NCBI GenBank assembly: GCA_903901045.1
Contig: CAIUPP010000075.1
Location: forward strand, 37,051 to 101,050
Origin: an uncultured Planctomycetota bacterium
Lineage (GTDB): Bacteria > Planctomycetota > Brocadiia > CAIUPP01
Length of the DNA: 64,000 bases
Direction: 5' to 3'
The notes under the pieces: model-generated
Seen by the model: only the letters and a program-made list of their open reading frames with translations
Told to the model about the DNA's origin: nothing
Databases searched by the model: none
Made by a program: the position numbers and the translations under genes
Shown: piece by piece, positions 7,569-17,143 of the stretch
Numbering within the stretch: position 1 is the stretch's first letter
Layout: each line of letters starts with the position of its first letter

Positions 7569-9609
7569 ATGGCTGGATGAGCAACACTTCATACTCGTCG
7601 AACGCGGGAACTTTCAGCGCCAGCCCCTCCGCCGTTTCGCTGAATGCCACGTGGACGCTCCCCCGGAGCGCCGAAACGCGCCCCACCCGCTCGATCCCCG
7701 CCGCGCGCAGCGCCTTCGCGGAAATTGCGAGGGAGGCTTCATGTATTCTCACGACGCGCGAGATGGGCCGCCGCATGGTCCCGGTGAAGTTGACGAGGTG
7801 CACCATGAGCCGGCCGGCCTCTCGCTGCGTCCGCAGCGTCAATTCCACCGTCTCCGGAAGATTCTCTGCGCGAATCAGGGCGGGGGAGAATGCGTCAAGC
7901 ACGTTCGCCAGAATGGCCGGGTACTCCGGAATGCCGTAGGTCTTGAAATGCTCCCCGAAACTGCCGGCCAGGTAGATGCACCTTCCTTTTCCATAGCGGT
8001 TGGCCGTGATCGCCGGCGTCGCGCGCGGCGGAACGGGAAGGTACTGGCCGGCGAGCGGCTCGTGGAAATAGGCCCAGGGAGTGGCGGTGGTCGGCCGAAC
8101 CTTCAATCCCCATGCCGGGGCGGGCAGCAACGTCTGGGAGATTCCGGCGAAGGCGGTGTCATCGGCGTTGCGGCTCATGTAGCTTGAGGCTTGGAAATCG
8201 TACAGCCCCTCCTGAAGCGACGCGCCGAAGAGGTCCGACAAGCCGAGATCCGCCCTGCGCGTAAGGTCCGGACGGTAAAGGGAGGTTTCGAAGGAGGCCA
8301 CGAGGTGGCCCCCGGCGCGCACGAACCCCTTCAGCGCTTCCAGTTCCTCATCGGAGGCGCAGGCGAAGTCCGGCAGGATGATCGTCTTGTACTTGCCCAG
8401 CCCGCCTTCGAGGAGCTTCTGGTCGTCCATGACGTCAAACGGCATCTGTCGGCGCAGCAGCATCTCGGCGAAGCCGCCGAAACAGGCGGTGTAGTCGATG
8501 CGATGCTTGCCCTGATTCTCCTTCTTCGTGAAGTCAGTGACCGCGGTCTCCTGGCTGAAATAGTCGGCCGTCCGCTGCGACCAGAGCAGCGCCACTTCCG
8601 CCAGCGACTCCGTGCGGGTGTAGCACGCCTCGTTGTCGCGAAGGAATCGCATCATGTCGCCCGCGGCCTGGCCACCCGGCGCCTGGAGGTCTTCGATGGG
8701 GGAATGGATGCCATACCAGGGACTCGCGCCGTTGGCCGCCGCCGCGGCGATGAGCAGCCGCGTTTCCGGAGCGGTGAGCAGATAGCGGTTCCATGTCTTG
8801 TGATCGCCGGCGATGAAGACCACCGTCGGCTTCCCCTCGGACTGGCCCTCCAGGAGGCGCGCCGTGACGCCCGGCTTCCACCAGGGGACGCGGTCCGGCG
8901 GCTCATAGAAGATGAAGCCTCCCTCCGCGCCAAGCATATCCTCGCACGCGGCCAGCATCCGGTTGTTCCGGCCGTTGGCCGACCCGGGGCCGAGGGGCTG
9001 GCCGTTGGTGTAGAGGATCGCGTCGGGCTTTACGGATTTCATCGCGTTGCGGCAATCGCGGACGAGGCGGATGATGCTGTCGTTGCGGAACTGGATGAAG
9101 TCGCGCCAGGCCTTGTCGGCAAAATCGGCGACGGTTGGGAGCGCCGTCCCATATTCCCGGCGGAACAGCTCCCGGCAGGCGTCGCAGTAACAGCTTCCCG
9201 TCGGGAAGAAGGGGCCGTCCAGGAAGATGCCATCCACGTCCAATGCGGCGATCTTCCGGATGTGCTCCACGTACCAGTCATGGAAGGGACTGTTCACACA
9301 GGGCATGCCGAGGCTCTTGCCGGCGCCGTCGCGGAACGCCCACGCCTCGTTCGAGCGCACCTCTTTCGGCCCCAGGACGCCCACGTAGAAGATGATTCGA
9401 AGCCCGCGGGCTTTCGCGCCGGCCAGGTAGCGCTGCACCTTCTCCATCTGATCGTCGCGCAAGTAGCCGATGTAGCCTTCCGCGCTGATGTGGAGCAGTT
9501 GCTCCACGTTGAAGCCCATCCCCTCCCACGCATCGAGCACGCGGGCCGGGTCCCCTTCCGATTCACATTGCAACGCCGCAATTCGAAGCGGCTTCTCATA
9601 CCACAGCAT
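7567..9609 (-). CDS. GHL6/GH42-like glycoside hydrolase with trimerisation-like domain
   Basis: Two adjacent ATGs (9612, 9609) follow GGAGGA; the second has better spacing and gives 680 residues. No signal peptide is seen. The N-terminal TIM barrel has IIFYVGVLGPKEV, VDGIFLDGPFFPTGSCYCDA near residue 120 and a CDACRELF/YGTALP stretch, a pattern typical of hypothetical glycosyl hydrolase 6 (GHL6) and alpha-fucosidase-like barrels. From about residue 370 a Rossmann-like domain (KYKTIILPDFACASDEEL, FVRAGGHLVASFETS) matches the GH42 trimerisation domain, followed by a small beta domain. It is the last gene of operon I. The Asp of GIFLDG is a likely catalytic or structural acid. Substrate unknown. 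Confidence 0.7.
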   Translation of the reverse strand: MLWYEKPLRIAALQCESEGDPARVLDAWEGMGFNVEQLLHISAEGYIGYLRDDQMEKVQRYLAGAKARGLRIIFYVGVLGPKEVRSNEAWAFRDGAGKSLGMPCVNSPFHDWYVEHIRKIAALDVDGIFLDGPFFPTGSCYCDACRELFRREYGTALPTVADFADKAWRDFIQFRNDSIIRLVRDCRNAMKSVKPDAILYTNGQPLGPGSANGRNNRMLAACEDMLGAEGGFIFYEPPDRVPWWKPGVTARLLEGQSEGKPTVVFIAGDHKTWNRYLLTAPETRLLIAAAAANGASPWYGIHSPIEDLQAPGGQAAGDMMRFLRDNEACYTRTESLAEVALLWSQRTADYFSQETAVTDFTKKENQGKHRIDYTACFGGFAEMLLRRQMPFDVMDDQKLLEGGLGKYKTIILPDFACASDEELEALKGFVRAGGHLVASFETSLYRPDLTRRADLGLSDLFGASLQEGLYDFQASSYMSRNADDTAFAGISQTLLPAPAWGLKVRPTTATPWAYFHEPLAGQYLPVPPRATPAITANRYGKGRCIYLAGSFGEHFKTYGIPEYPAILANVLDAFSPALIRAENLPETVELTLRTQREAGRLMVHLVNFTGTMRRPISRVVRIHEASLAISAKALRAAGIERVGRVSALRGSVHVAFSETAEGLALKVPAFDEYEVLLIQP

Positions 9610-9640
9610 CATTCTTCCTCCGCTGGATAACCTGGCACGG

Positions 9641-10315
9641 CTACTTTGCCGGAGCGCCGGCAGTCTCGACCACGAGGGTCGGGTCGTCGAAATACGCGAA
9701 GAATCCCTCTCCCTTGCTGTTCAATGCGCGCACGCGAAAGGTGGCGATCTTCCGCCCGGACGCAAGGTCGTCGTTGAGCATGCGCGTGACGTCCACGCTG
9801 ATCAGCGTGTTGGCGAGGTTCGTTCCCCCCTTGACCAGCAGGAGGTTGCCCGGCACGCCCAGCGCGGGGTTGTTCCACTCCGTGCCGATATGCAGCCAGT
9901 AATCCCCCTTCGCATATTCGTCGTGCGGATATTTCACGCCGAATTCGATATGCTCCAGAATGATGTCCGTGGGGAATGGGTCGGTGGCGCGCCGGTTCTG
10001 GCTGCAATTGACGTCGGAGTCCTTCGTAATCCTGATTTCGGCCTTCGATACGGACTTGCCCAGCGCCTCGACGTTAAAGTGCATGATGCTGCGCGGAATG
10101 TACACGTCCCTGGATCCGGTGGCGACCAGGAGGTTCTTCTTCAACGGCACGTAGGCATTCGGACCTTCCGGATCGTTGCAGTTCGCCGCCGGACAGCAGC
10201 AGGAGTCCGGCGCGAGGGTGACCGTATCGGCCCGGGCGCGCGGCAACAACGCGCCGGACAAGAGGAGCAACGCCACCATCGCGGGCCAACTTGTCTTTCG
10301 TGTCCATCCGCTCAT
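9641..10315 (-). CDS. secreted stand-alone DNRLRE/CBM96-like beta-sandwich protein
   Basis: 224 residues, start supported by AGGAGGCGAGAC upstream. A signal peptide (about 1-29, ending RARA) is followed by one beta-rich domain: SRDVYIPRSIMHFNVEALG, KAEIRITKDS, LVKGGTNLANTLISVDVTRM and ALNSKGEGFFAYFDDPTLVV. The same domain, visibly homologous along its whole length (ILLEHI, YPHD, KGGTNLAN, VTxMxNDDL, GxGxFAYxDDP), forms the N-terminus of the 1033-residue hydrolase at 36,407. It resembles the DNRLRE family of extracellular carbohydrate-binding beta-sandwiches; that name is inference. An early cysteine cluster (DSCCCPAANC) is unusual. The context in operon I suggests glycan binding in partnership with the neighbouring hydrolases. 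Confidence 0.7.
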   Translation of the reverse strand: MSGWTRKTSWPAMVALLLLSGALLPRARADTVTLAPDSCCCPAANCNDPEGPNAYVPLKKNLLVATGSRDVYIPRSIMHFNVEALGKSVSKAEIRITKDSDVNCSQNRRATDPFPTDIILEHIEFGVKYPHDEYAKGDYWLHIGTEWNNPALGVPGNLLLVKGGTNLANTLISVDVTRMLNDDLASGRKIATFRVRALNSKGEGFFAYFDDPTLVVETAGAPAK

Positions 10316-10346
10316 GTCTCGCCTCCTGGCAACAAGGATACCGCCG

Positions 10347-11375
10347 CTACTGCTTCAATGGCATCAAGTAGAGATCGTCAAAGCAGACCTCGCCGGCTCC
10401 GGCAAAAAGCAACTCCGCCGAGACGGTGATGTAGTCGATATCCCCCGGGATGATGTTCAACTGCTCCTCGCACTTCATCCAGTCGTGCGGCGCGGTGGGG
10501 AAGATGGCCGAGAGGCAGGGCAGGACGCTCCCGTCCTTGTAATGGACATCCGCCGTGATGGAAGCGCGGCCCCCCTTCTGCTCCGAGCGGCACCATCCGC
10601 CGATGAGGATCGCATCCATCGAAGCGACGGGCTTCACCACGCAGCGCGCGCCGTAGAGGCGGTACGGCTTGTCCGCCTTCAGCCGCAAGCCGGCCTTGCC
10701 GGAATGGGCTGCGGCGGCATCCAAGACAAAACCTTCTCCATAGGGATGCCACTTGGAGGCCTCTTCAAACCCGCCCGCGGTCAGGAGGTTCTCCCCCCTC
10801 GTCATCGGTTTCCGGCCCATGCCGATGTAAACATCATCGAACCAGGTCGAACCGGTCTGCCCGTCGGTCAGGCAGTAGATCATCACGTAATCGACCTGGG
10901 AGTCCCCCACGTTCACGCGGTTGCCCACGAACTGCCAGTCCAGCGGCGGCTGCTTGAAGGTCGCCGTGTTCTCAAGCACCCGGCCCCCCTTCAAGACCAC
11001 CTGCAGGCAGAACCGAGGACAGGCCGCAGGGCCCTCCGTCGGCTTGACCTTCGCCCACCCGCCGAACTCGACCACGGGAGCTTCCGTAGAGCCCGGAGCG
11101 CCGGTGGCCGCTCCGCAGGTCTTGGTCTTGTCGGTCGCGTCCAGACGGACGCTCTGCTTTCCGCCATGAAAGACCGTCGTGTCCACGACCCACTTGTCGG
11201 CCAGATAATAATTCCAGGTGTCCTTGGCCGGCTGCCCGAGCAGTTGCTCGCAGCCGGGGTCCGGCACGGCGTTCTTGAACACGGGCGCGGTGATCGGCTC
11301 GCCCGGGACGACTTCGGCACTCGCGGACATGGCGCCCAGGAGGAGGACGCCGAAGAGAGCCAGCATTCTGTTCAT
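10347..11375 (-). CDS. secreted protein with two CBM4/9-like galactose-binding domains
   Basis: The ATG at 11,375 after AGAAGGAACATCGGT begins a clear signal peptide (MNRMLALFGVLLLGAMSASA), so the 69 upstream in-frame bases are not used; 342 residues. The protein is two tandem beta-sandwich repeats. The first has NAVPDPGCEQL, FHGGKQSVRLDATDKTK and WFDDVYIGMG; the second has LLTAGGFEEASKWHPYGEGF, HSGKAGLRL and VCFDDLYLMPL. This (N/D)PGFE...GKxSxRL...FDDVxL pattern is typical of CBM4/9-like galactose-binding folds. A paralogue with the same layout is at 32,823 in operon III. No catalytic motif is seen; the role is probably binding of the target glycan at the cell exterior. Confidence 0.75.
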   Translation of the reverse strand: MNRMLALFGVLLLGAMSASAEVVPGEPITAPVFKNAVPDPGCEQLLGQPAKDTWNYYLADKWVVDTTVFHGGKQSVRLDATDKTKTCGAATGAPGSTEAPVVEFGGWAKVKPTEGPAACPRFCLQVVLKGGRVLENTATFKQPPLDWQFVGNRVNVGDSQVDYVMIYCLTDGQTGSTWFDDVYIGMGRKPMTRGENLLTAGGFEEASKWHPYGEGFVLDAAAAHSGKAGLRLKADKPYRLYGARCVVKPVASMDAILIGGWCRSEQKGGRASITADVHYKDGSVLPCLSAIFPTAPHDWMKCEEQLNIIPGDIDYITVSAELLFAGAGEVCFDDLYLMPLKQ

Positions 11376-11403
11376 ACCGATGTTCCTTCTGAAAGTGGTG
11401 CCG

Positions 11404-14400
11404 TCATTTGTCGCTCGGTGCGATGGTGACTTCCATCGGCCCATCCAGCTTGCAGGTGAACTTCAACAGCCCCTTCTTGTCTGAAGCGACCTTCGCCACC
11501 TCGCCGGCTTTGACGAGATAGACCGTCGCGGGAGCGATTGCGAACTCCCCGCTGCCCGCGGTGATCTCCACGCTCCCCTTGCCGTTGAGTCTCAAAGCGA
11601 CGCCTTTCGCATCGTACTGGCGGAATACCACGTTGACCGGCATGGCGGCTTTCAGCCGCACCGGTACTTTCGCCACCACGGCAGATTCCTTGTCGGCCAG
11701 AGTCACCTCGGTCCGCACACCGTTCCCATCCACGGTGGTCAGGTAATCGGCGGGAATCTCCCATCCCTGCGCATCATAACGGTAAGCGCAATGGAGAGCT
11801 GAGTCGCCCGCCCAGCCGTAGACTCCGGGGTTGGCGGTGATGATCCGCTCCTCCCCTTTTACGCAGTTGGAGTGGATTTCCTGGAAGGTGATCGGGAACT
11901 CCCGCGATACCATCGGCGGACGCGTGAAGAAGTCCTTGCCGGAGTTCGGATAGTCCCCGTAATAGAATACCAGGCTTCCCCACTTCAGCTTGTTGAGCGT
12001 ATCGTAGTAGAACTCCTTCTCGTTCGTGAAGTTGTAGGCGTTGGAGAGCGTCACGACGGTCGGAGCCAGGTGGGTGGTTGCGCCTTCCACCAGTTCCTTG
12101 TCATGAATGATGTACGTCTCCTTGCCGATCGTGCGCGTAATGACGGAGTTGTTGGCGACGACCTGGCCTCCCTTGTCGCGCATCTTGCGGGAGAACGCCA
12201 CGAGCGCATCCTGCGAAAGCAGCAGCACCGACCCGACCTTGCGCGTGAGCGTCCTGGCAGCCGGGTCAATCTCCGCCGTGTGCCCGTCCCATCGGTCGTA
12301 CGTGTACTCGCCGCCATAGGCGGTCATGAACCCATCCATGAAAACGCCATTGCACCCCAACTCGTCCATCATCACGTCCACGCTTCGCATCAACTCGCGC
12401 CCGAAGCTGTTGTCCAGCGTGGGATAGAGCGCGTACCAGCGCCAGCCTTGCGCCTTCCGCTCATCGCTGAAATACGCTCCCTCCTGCCCCTCGTAGTAAA
12501 TCGCCTGCTTGCCGTCCGCGGCGATCACCCGCGAATCCGGGAAGGTCTCGGTCGGTTTGTTGTTGGAATACAGGCTGTGCGCAACATGGAACATCACTTT
12601 CAAATCGGGGCAGAGCTTATGAATCGCCGCGACCTGATCCTTCGTGCGCGCCATTTCCTTCGGGTATTTGAGGAACTCGATCCCTTCCAGCGAGACCTGG
12701 GGATCGTCGACCGGGTGGTCCATGGAGGTGCAATTGAGGTACTTGATTTTGCGAATGTCGCTGTATTCCCTGGTCGGAACTCCGAACCGGCCGGAGAAGC
12801 GGTCATGATACAACGCCATGCCGCCGGCCACCTTGCCGTTGCGCCCCTCGTCATTGCGCACCTGGTTGATGAAGTCGTAATAGTCCCCTGAACTGTTCAG
12901 GTAGAGCGACCACTCCAGCGTGTACGAAGCCCCCTTGTCCAGCGCGAATTGCGTGCTGTACAGGCTGGAACGGGCGGGGTCGAAGTCCCCCTTGGACTGG
13001 ACGATGAACACGTCATCCAGCGCAACCAGGCCGAGCCCCAGGCCGGGCTTCTGAAGGAAGAGCGTCGGGTCCGACTGAAGGACCGCGTCACTCTTCGCGT
13101 TCCGGCTCTCCGCGCCGGCCAGCCAGGCGGCGGCGATCCCGCGCCCTTCCGTGACGATACTGTCTTTGAAGAGAATGCCGATGGCCTCCGGCGTGTTGTT
13201 CGTCACCTTGTCCTGCACGTTGACGTGCGTGGGGAGGAGGCGGATGGTGCGCTCAATCGCGTAGAACTTGCCCGAAGCGGACACGACGTACGTCTTGTCG
13301 TCCACCTTGCGCGTCGTCACTTTCCAGTCCTTCTCGCACTTCCCCGCCGCAGGCGCCGCAAGGCCCAGGAGGTTGAAGTCACCCTTCGGCCAGGAGAAGG
13401 AGGATTCCACCGGATAAGTCTCGCCGGCGACCCCGATCTGGAAACCGCCCGACGCCCCCAGTTCAAACCGGTAAGGGACCGGGTCGGCGGGTTTGGGCAG
13501 GAGCGCCACGCTCTTCTCGGAGGGAGCGGGCACTTTGGCCGGCGCATAGGGGAGGGCGATCGAAACGGCCGCTTCATTCACAGCGCGGCCCGCGGCATCC
13601 CTGACGACAGCCGCAATCCGGTACTTTCCGGCCGCCAGATCCTTGAGCGGGAACGTGAACTCGTAACGCCCCGTGTCCGGCATCTTCTGAATCGACTCGG
13701 TCTGGGCGGGCGCCTGGCCCGGCAGACCGAGCTCCAGAGAGGCCTTCTGCCCGGCTTGAAGAGGCAGGACGCCGCCGAAGTCCGAGTCGACCGTGACGGT
13801 TCCGTTGTCATAATGGCAGTAAGGCGTCAGCCGAATCTTGCCGATCCATGAGGCATCCTTGCCGTGGCGCGCGGCGCCTTCGCGGTAGGCGGCAACGACC
13901 TCCTCCGTCGTCAGCGCGCGATGGTAGAGAGCCACGTCATCCATCAACCCGTAGAACGATTGCGCCGCCGCCGAGATGCTGAAGGGCCTTGTCGCCGGCG
14001 CGGAATCGAGCAGGTCGAACTGCACGTCCATGATGCCGTCAATGTACAAGCTGGCGGTGTTGCCCCGGCGGCTCAGGACCACGTAGTAATACGTGTTGTT
14101 CTCGACGTGGCGGCGCGAGGTGGCCGTGCGCAACTTGCCCCCGTCGGCGCAGTGACGGTAGCTGACGACCGTGGCGTCGCCGTCAATGCGCAGCATGTAG
14201 CCGGAGCCGGGGTACGAATCCCCTCCGTCGAAGATGACCCAATTGGTCGTCCCGTCGGGAAAGCCGGGAGCCGCCAACTTCACCCAGGCGGTAATCGCGC
14301 GGTCGCCGGGCAGATTGAATTCAGGCTTGCTCCCCACGTCAACATACTCGCCCGGCTTGAAGCTCAGCGCCGTTCCGGCATCGGTCTTCACCCACTTGGC

Positions 14401-14559
14401 GCCATGGATCGTCCCGTCGTTCCCGTTGCCGCTATGGTCCTTGAGGACTGCGCCGGCTCCTTCTTCAAACGTGTAGTGTGCGAGCAGGCCATCCCCCGCC
14501 GCAAGGGCGGGGATAGCGCTTAGCGCCAACGCGCTCATCAGGAACAGGATTTTACTCAT
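11404..14559 (-). CDS. large secreted LamG-domain glycoside-hydrolase-like protein
   Basis: 1051 residues with signal peptide MSKILFLMSALALSAIPALA. Residues about 22-235 are a LamG jelly-roll (LLAHYTFEEGAGAVLKDHSG ... YGLMDDVALYHRALTTEEV). A beta region follows (ESSFSWPKGDFNLLG, about 385). The C-terminal half is a TIM-barrel-like region: GDYYDFINQVRNDEG, then NGVFMDGFMTAYGG near residue 742, TYDRWDGHTAEIDP just after, and GGQVVANNSVI. The GVFMDG strand and YDRWDGH motif are shared with the paralogues at 14,552, 33,889 and 36,407. The family is not one I can name; the fold and secretion suggest an endo- or exo-acting glycosidase. The start overlaps the upstream stop by 8 bp (TATGAGTAA), and the upstream C-terminal codons supply its Shine-Dalgarno (GAGGAGAATCCC). 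Confidence 0.65.
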   Translation of the reverse strand: MSKILFLMSALALSAIPALAAGDGLLAHYTFEEGAGAVLKDHSGNGNDGTIHGAKWVKTDAGTALSFKPGEYVDVGSKPEFNLPGDRAITAWVKLAAPGFPDGTTNWVIFDGGDSYPGSGYMLRIDGDATVVSYRHCADGGKLRTATSRRHVENNTYYYVVLSRRGNTASLYIDGIMDVQFDLLDSAPATRPFSISAAAQSFYGLMDDVALYHRALTTEEVVAAYREGAARHGKDASWIGKIRLTPYCHYDNGTVTVDSDFGGVLPLQAGQKASLELGLPGQAPAQTESIQKMPDTGRYEFTFPLKDLAAGKYRIAAVVRDAAGRAVNEAAVSIALPYAPAKVPAPSEKSVALLPKPADPVPYRFELGASGGFQIGVAGETYPVESSFSWPKGDFNLLGLAAPAAGKCEKDWKVTTRKVDDKTYVVSASGKFYAIERTIRLLPTHVNVQDKVTNNTPEAIGILFKDSIVTEGRGIAAAWLAGAESRNAKSDAVLQSDPTLFLQKPGLGLGLVALDDVFIVQSKGDFDPARSSLYSTQFALDKGASYTLEWSLYLNSSGDYYDFINQVRNDEGRNGKVAGGMALYHDRFSGRFGVPTREYSDIRKIKYLNCTSMDHPVDDPQVSLEGIEFLKYPKEMARTKDQVAAIHKLCPDLKVMFHVAHSLYSNNKPTETFPDSRVIAADGKQAIYYEGQEGAYFSDERKAQGWRWYALYPTLDNSFGRELMRSVDVMMDELGCNGVFMDGFMTAYGGEYTYDRWDGHTAEIDPAARTLTRKVGSVLLLSQDALVAFSRKMRDKGGQVVANNSVITRTIGKETYIIHDKELVEGATTHLAPTVVTLSNAYNFTNEKEFYYDTLNKLKWGSLVFYYGDYPNSGKDFFTRPPMVSREFPITFQEIHSNCVKGEERIITANPGVYGWAGDSALHCAYRYDAQGWEIPADYLTTVDGNGVRTEVTLADKESAVVAKVPVRLKAAMPVNVVFRQYDAKGVALRLNGKGSVEITAGSGEFAIAPATVYLVKAGEVAKVASDKKGLLKFTCKLDGPMEVTIAPSDK

Positions 14560-17053
14560 AGGGATTCTCCTCGATGACGGCCACCCCCCCTGCGGGGAGC
14601 GCGCCCAGGTCCACGGTCCACGTGTCGCCCGTCCTGGCCATCGGCACGGGGTTCTTCACGCGCCGGCCGTCGGAATTCCACACCAGCACCTCCGGCTTGC
14701 CCGCCTGTTTCCAAACATATTTCCCGGCCACGCAGGTGACGGTCCTTTCCTTCCCCTCGATCCATCCCGCATGCAGACCCACCGGGGTGAGAGGGAAGGA
14801 GTGCGTCAGGATGCCGTACGCCTCGTATTCGGTCGGCCCCAGCCCGAGATTGGAAGCGTAGTAATAGGTCAACGCGCCCAGCCTGAGCCGCTGATTGATC
14901 TGGTCCACCAGCGTGGAGGCCTTCCCCATCTCCTCCTTGGTGAAGTTCGTCCACATGTTCGACAGGCCGATGGGGGAATAGAGGTGCGTGCTCGGGACGT
15001 TGTTGGTGCCTTCGACGAAGCTCATGACGGGCAGCGTGAGCATCTCTTCGGAGGCGGCGGACTCGTTGCAGACCACGATGCCACCCTTATCGAAGATCTT
15101 CTTCACCATCTCCGCCTGCGCGGGCCCGTGGAGAATCGGCACGTTGTTCCTGGTTCGAATGAGCGCGTACGTCTTCGGGTCGATATCGGCGGAATGGCCG
15201 TCCCACCGGTCATAGGAGACCACACTGGGCAGCGTGAATATGTCGAAATAGATCCCCTTGAACCCGCATTCGTCCATGAGGAAATCCACGTCCGCCATGA
15301 GCTTCTTGTGATAGGAGTTGTCCAGCGCCGCGTAGCCGTAGATGTATTGATACGTCGGCTCGACGCAGCCGTAGCCGGAGACGACGTAGGAGCCGTCCGC
15401 GTTCTTAAGGAGGCTGTCGGCGTTCTCGTGCTTGCTCCATTGCGCCGGGTCCTTCGGCACTCTGAAGAACGTGATTTCGCGGGAAGCCAGGAGCCAGAAC
15501 CCCGGCAGCACCGAGGTCACATTGTTCACGGCAGCCAGGGCGAGCTTCTTATATCGGACCCGGTCGTAGGAAACGGGGTCCGGCTCGCTGCAATAATAGT
15601 CCCACCACGGCTCGCCGGCCCCGAACCGCCAGCACTGCGGCGCGATCTTCGAGCGGATTTCATCCGGCTTGGCCTGCGCCCACCAGGCGTTGTAACGGAA
15701 ATCCTCCCAGGGGCCGATGAGGGTGAAGTTCAGCCCGTCATCCGCCCGGATGCGATTGATGAAGCTGAAATAGTCCGGGTCGCTCGAAAGATACATTCTC
15801 CAGCGCAGCGTGTAGGACTTCTTCGGCGCCAATGCAAGCTGGTTCGTGCCGAACGCCACGACGGCCGGGTAGTTCTCCACCCAGAACTGGTTGCGCAGCA
15901 CGGTGTCCTTGGCATAGAGGCCGATCTGCAACTCCTTGGAGTTGATGAACAGCGTCGAGTTGCACGGCCCCACCATGCTGGCCACTTCGAGCGCGCCGCC
16001 GTTGGGCATTCCGCCGATCCAGAGGACATCCTGAGGCTGCGCCAGCCCCACGGTGTTCATCGCCATCACCGGCAGAATCTGGTCGGTCAAGTTCTCGATG
16101 GTGTCGAAGAAATCGAGCCGGTCCTCCGTGACGCGTATTTCGCGCCGGATGCTGTGTTGCGCGCCGCGCGCGGAAATCGTGATCGAATCTCCCTTCACGA
16201 CCGCCTCCGGCTTCCACCCCTTCTGGCAACCCGTCAGCGCGCCGCCCAACAGGTTGATCCCGGCGTTCGGCCAGGTGAAGGAGCTCTCCATGACAAGAGA
16301 GGCCGCCCCGCGCGAGATCTTCAGGCCGCCGAACTCATTGACGGCGACGGTGGCGTTCTTCACCGTCAACGACTGGACGGGCTTGAACCCCTCCGCCGTT
16401 ATCCCCAGCTTGCGGCTGGAGGCCACGCGCGGCTTCTGGAAATACCCCACTTCCAGCGGATCGGTGACCAGAACGATCTCTTCGGGCTTCGTGGCCCCGA
16501 AGTCTTTATACTTGGTGATGTTCTGCAGTTTGAGGACGTTCGGACGGTCCGTGAAGAGCAGGTCCTCCACGCGAAGGATGAACCAGTACTTCTCGCGCGT
16601 CTGCACCGGCTCGGCCAGTTCAAACGTCCAGGCATCGAAGGAGGGGCTGAAGAACGTGTTCACGGCGTTGTCGAACATGCAGTGGCCGGTTTTGTAGACC
16701 TTGTCATTGTACACGTCCGGCCGGTTGATGAGGCGTATGCGCGCCCAGTCGTCCACGGCCCGGACGGGACGGTTGTTCACCCAGATCGCCAGGTAGGGAC
16801 TCCAGCCGTTCAGGCGGTCGTTCTGCAGGCGCGTGCGAAGAGCGATGACGGTCTCCACACCTCCGCGCGCCGGAACCGCCGGGAGCTGGAACTCGACGGA
16901 CTCGCCCGAGATGATCCGCACCGGTTTGTCGGCCTTCCAGACCAGGTCCATCTTGCCCGCCTCGCGCATCGGCTTGTCGGCCGGCTCGGCGCGAACGATG
17001 GGGCAGATCGCGACTGCAATCAATACGAGCGCCCAATGCGCACAATGTCTCAT
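14552..17053 (-). CDS. secreted TIM-barrel glycoside-hydrolase-like protein (paralogue of 33,889)
   Basis: The ATG at 17,053 is preceded by CGGAGGACCCGCG and opens a signal peptide (MRHCAHWALVLIAVAICPIV); a further upstream ATG at 17,089 lacks these features. 833 residues. Layout: N-terminal beta-sandwich (KPMREAGKMDLVWKADKPVR, AIWVNNRPVRAVDDWARIRL), a super-sandwich (ESSFTWPNAGINLLGGALTG), then a barrel with YFSFINRIRADDGLNFTLIG, KGIYFDIF near residue 600, VSYDRWDGHSADIDP, and a C-terminal beta domain ending IEENPYE. It aligns end to end with the 33,889 protein. The Asp of YFDIF and the acids of YDRWDGH are candidate catalytic residues. It is the first hydrolase after the pseudopilin in operon I. 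Confidence 0.65.
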   Translation of the reverse strand: MRHCAHWALVLIAVAICPIVRAEPADKPMREAGKMDLVWKADKPVRIISGESVEFQLPAVPARGGVETVIALRTRLQNDRLNGWSPYLAIWVNNRPVRAVDDWARIRLINRPDVYNDKVYKTGHCMFDNAVNTFFSPSFDAWTFELAEPVQTREKYWFILRVEDLLFTDRPNVLKLQNITKYKDFGATKPEEIVLVTDPLEVGYFQKPRVASSRKLGITAEGFKPVQSLTVKNATVAVNEFGGLKISRGAASLVMESSFTWPNAGINLLGGALTGCQKGWKPEAVVKGDSITISARGAQHSIRREIRVTEDRLDFFDTIENLTDQILPVMAMNTVGLAQPQDVLWIGGMPNGGALEVASMVGPCNSTLFINSKELQIGLYAKDTVLRNQFWVENYPAVVAFGTNQLALAPKKSYTLRWRMYLSSDPDYFSFINRIRADDGLNFTLIGPWEDFRYNAWWAQAKPDEIRSKIAPQCWRFGAGEPWWDYYCSEPDPVSYDRVRYKKLALAAVNNVTSVLPGFWLLASREITFFRVPKDPAQWSKHENADSLLKNADGSYVVSGYGCVEPTYQYIYGYAALDNSYHKKLMADVDFLMDECGFKGIYFDIFTLPSVVSYDRWDGHSADIDPKTYALIRTRNNVPILHGPAQAEMVKKIFDKGGIVVCNESAASEEMLTLPVMSFVEGTNNVPSTHLYSPIGLSNMWTNFTKEEMGKASTLVDQINQRLRLGALTYYYASNLGLGPTEYEAYGILTHSFPLTPVGLHAGWIEGKERTVTCVAGKYVWKQAGKPEVLVWNSDGRRVKNPVPMARTGDTWTVDLGALPAGGVAVIEENPYE

Positions 17054-17085
17054 CGCGGGTCCTCCGAAGACGAAGAGGGGAACAA

Positions 17086-17117
17086 GCATGCCCCGCCCTT
17101 ACCCAAGCGGGGCATGC
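17086..17117 (-). promoter_or_regulatory. stem-loop between pseudopilin 1 and the hydrolase gene
   Basis: Perfect 11-bp inverted repeat GCATGCCCCGC (17,086-17,096) and its complement (17,107-17,117) with a 10-nt loop, 26 nt after the pseudopilin stop. On the transcribed (minus) strand it is followed by ttgttcccc, not a T-run, so it is more likely an mRNA-stabilising or processing structure than a full terminator. Confidence 0.6.
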
Positions 17118-17143
17118 ATTTCCGGCAGGAGCGTCGATCCGCC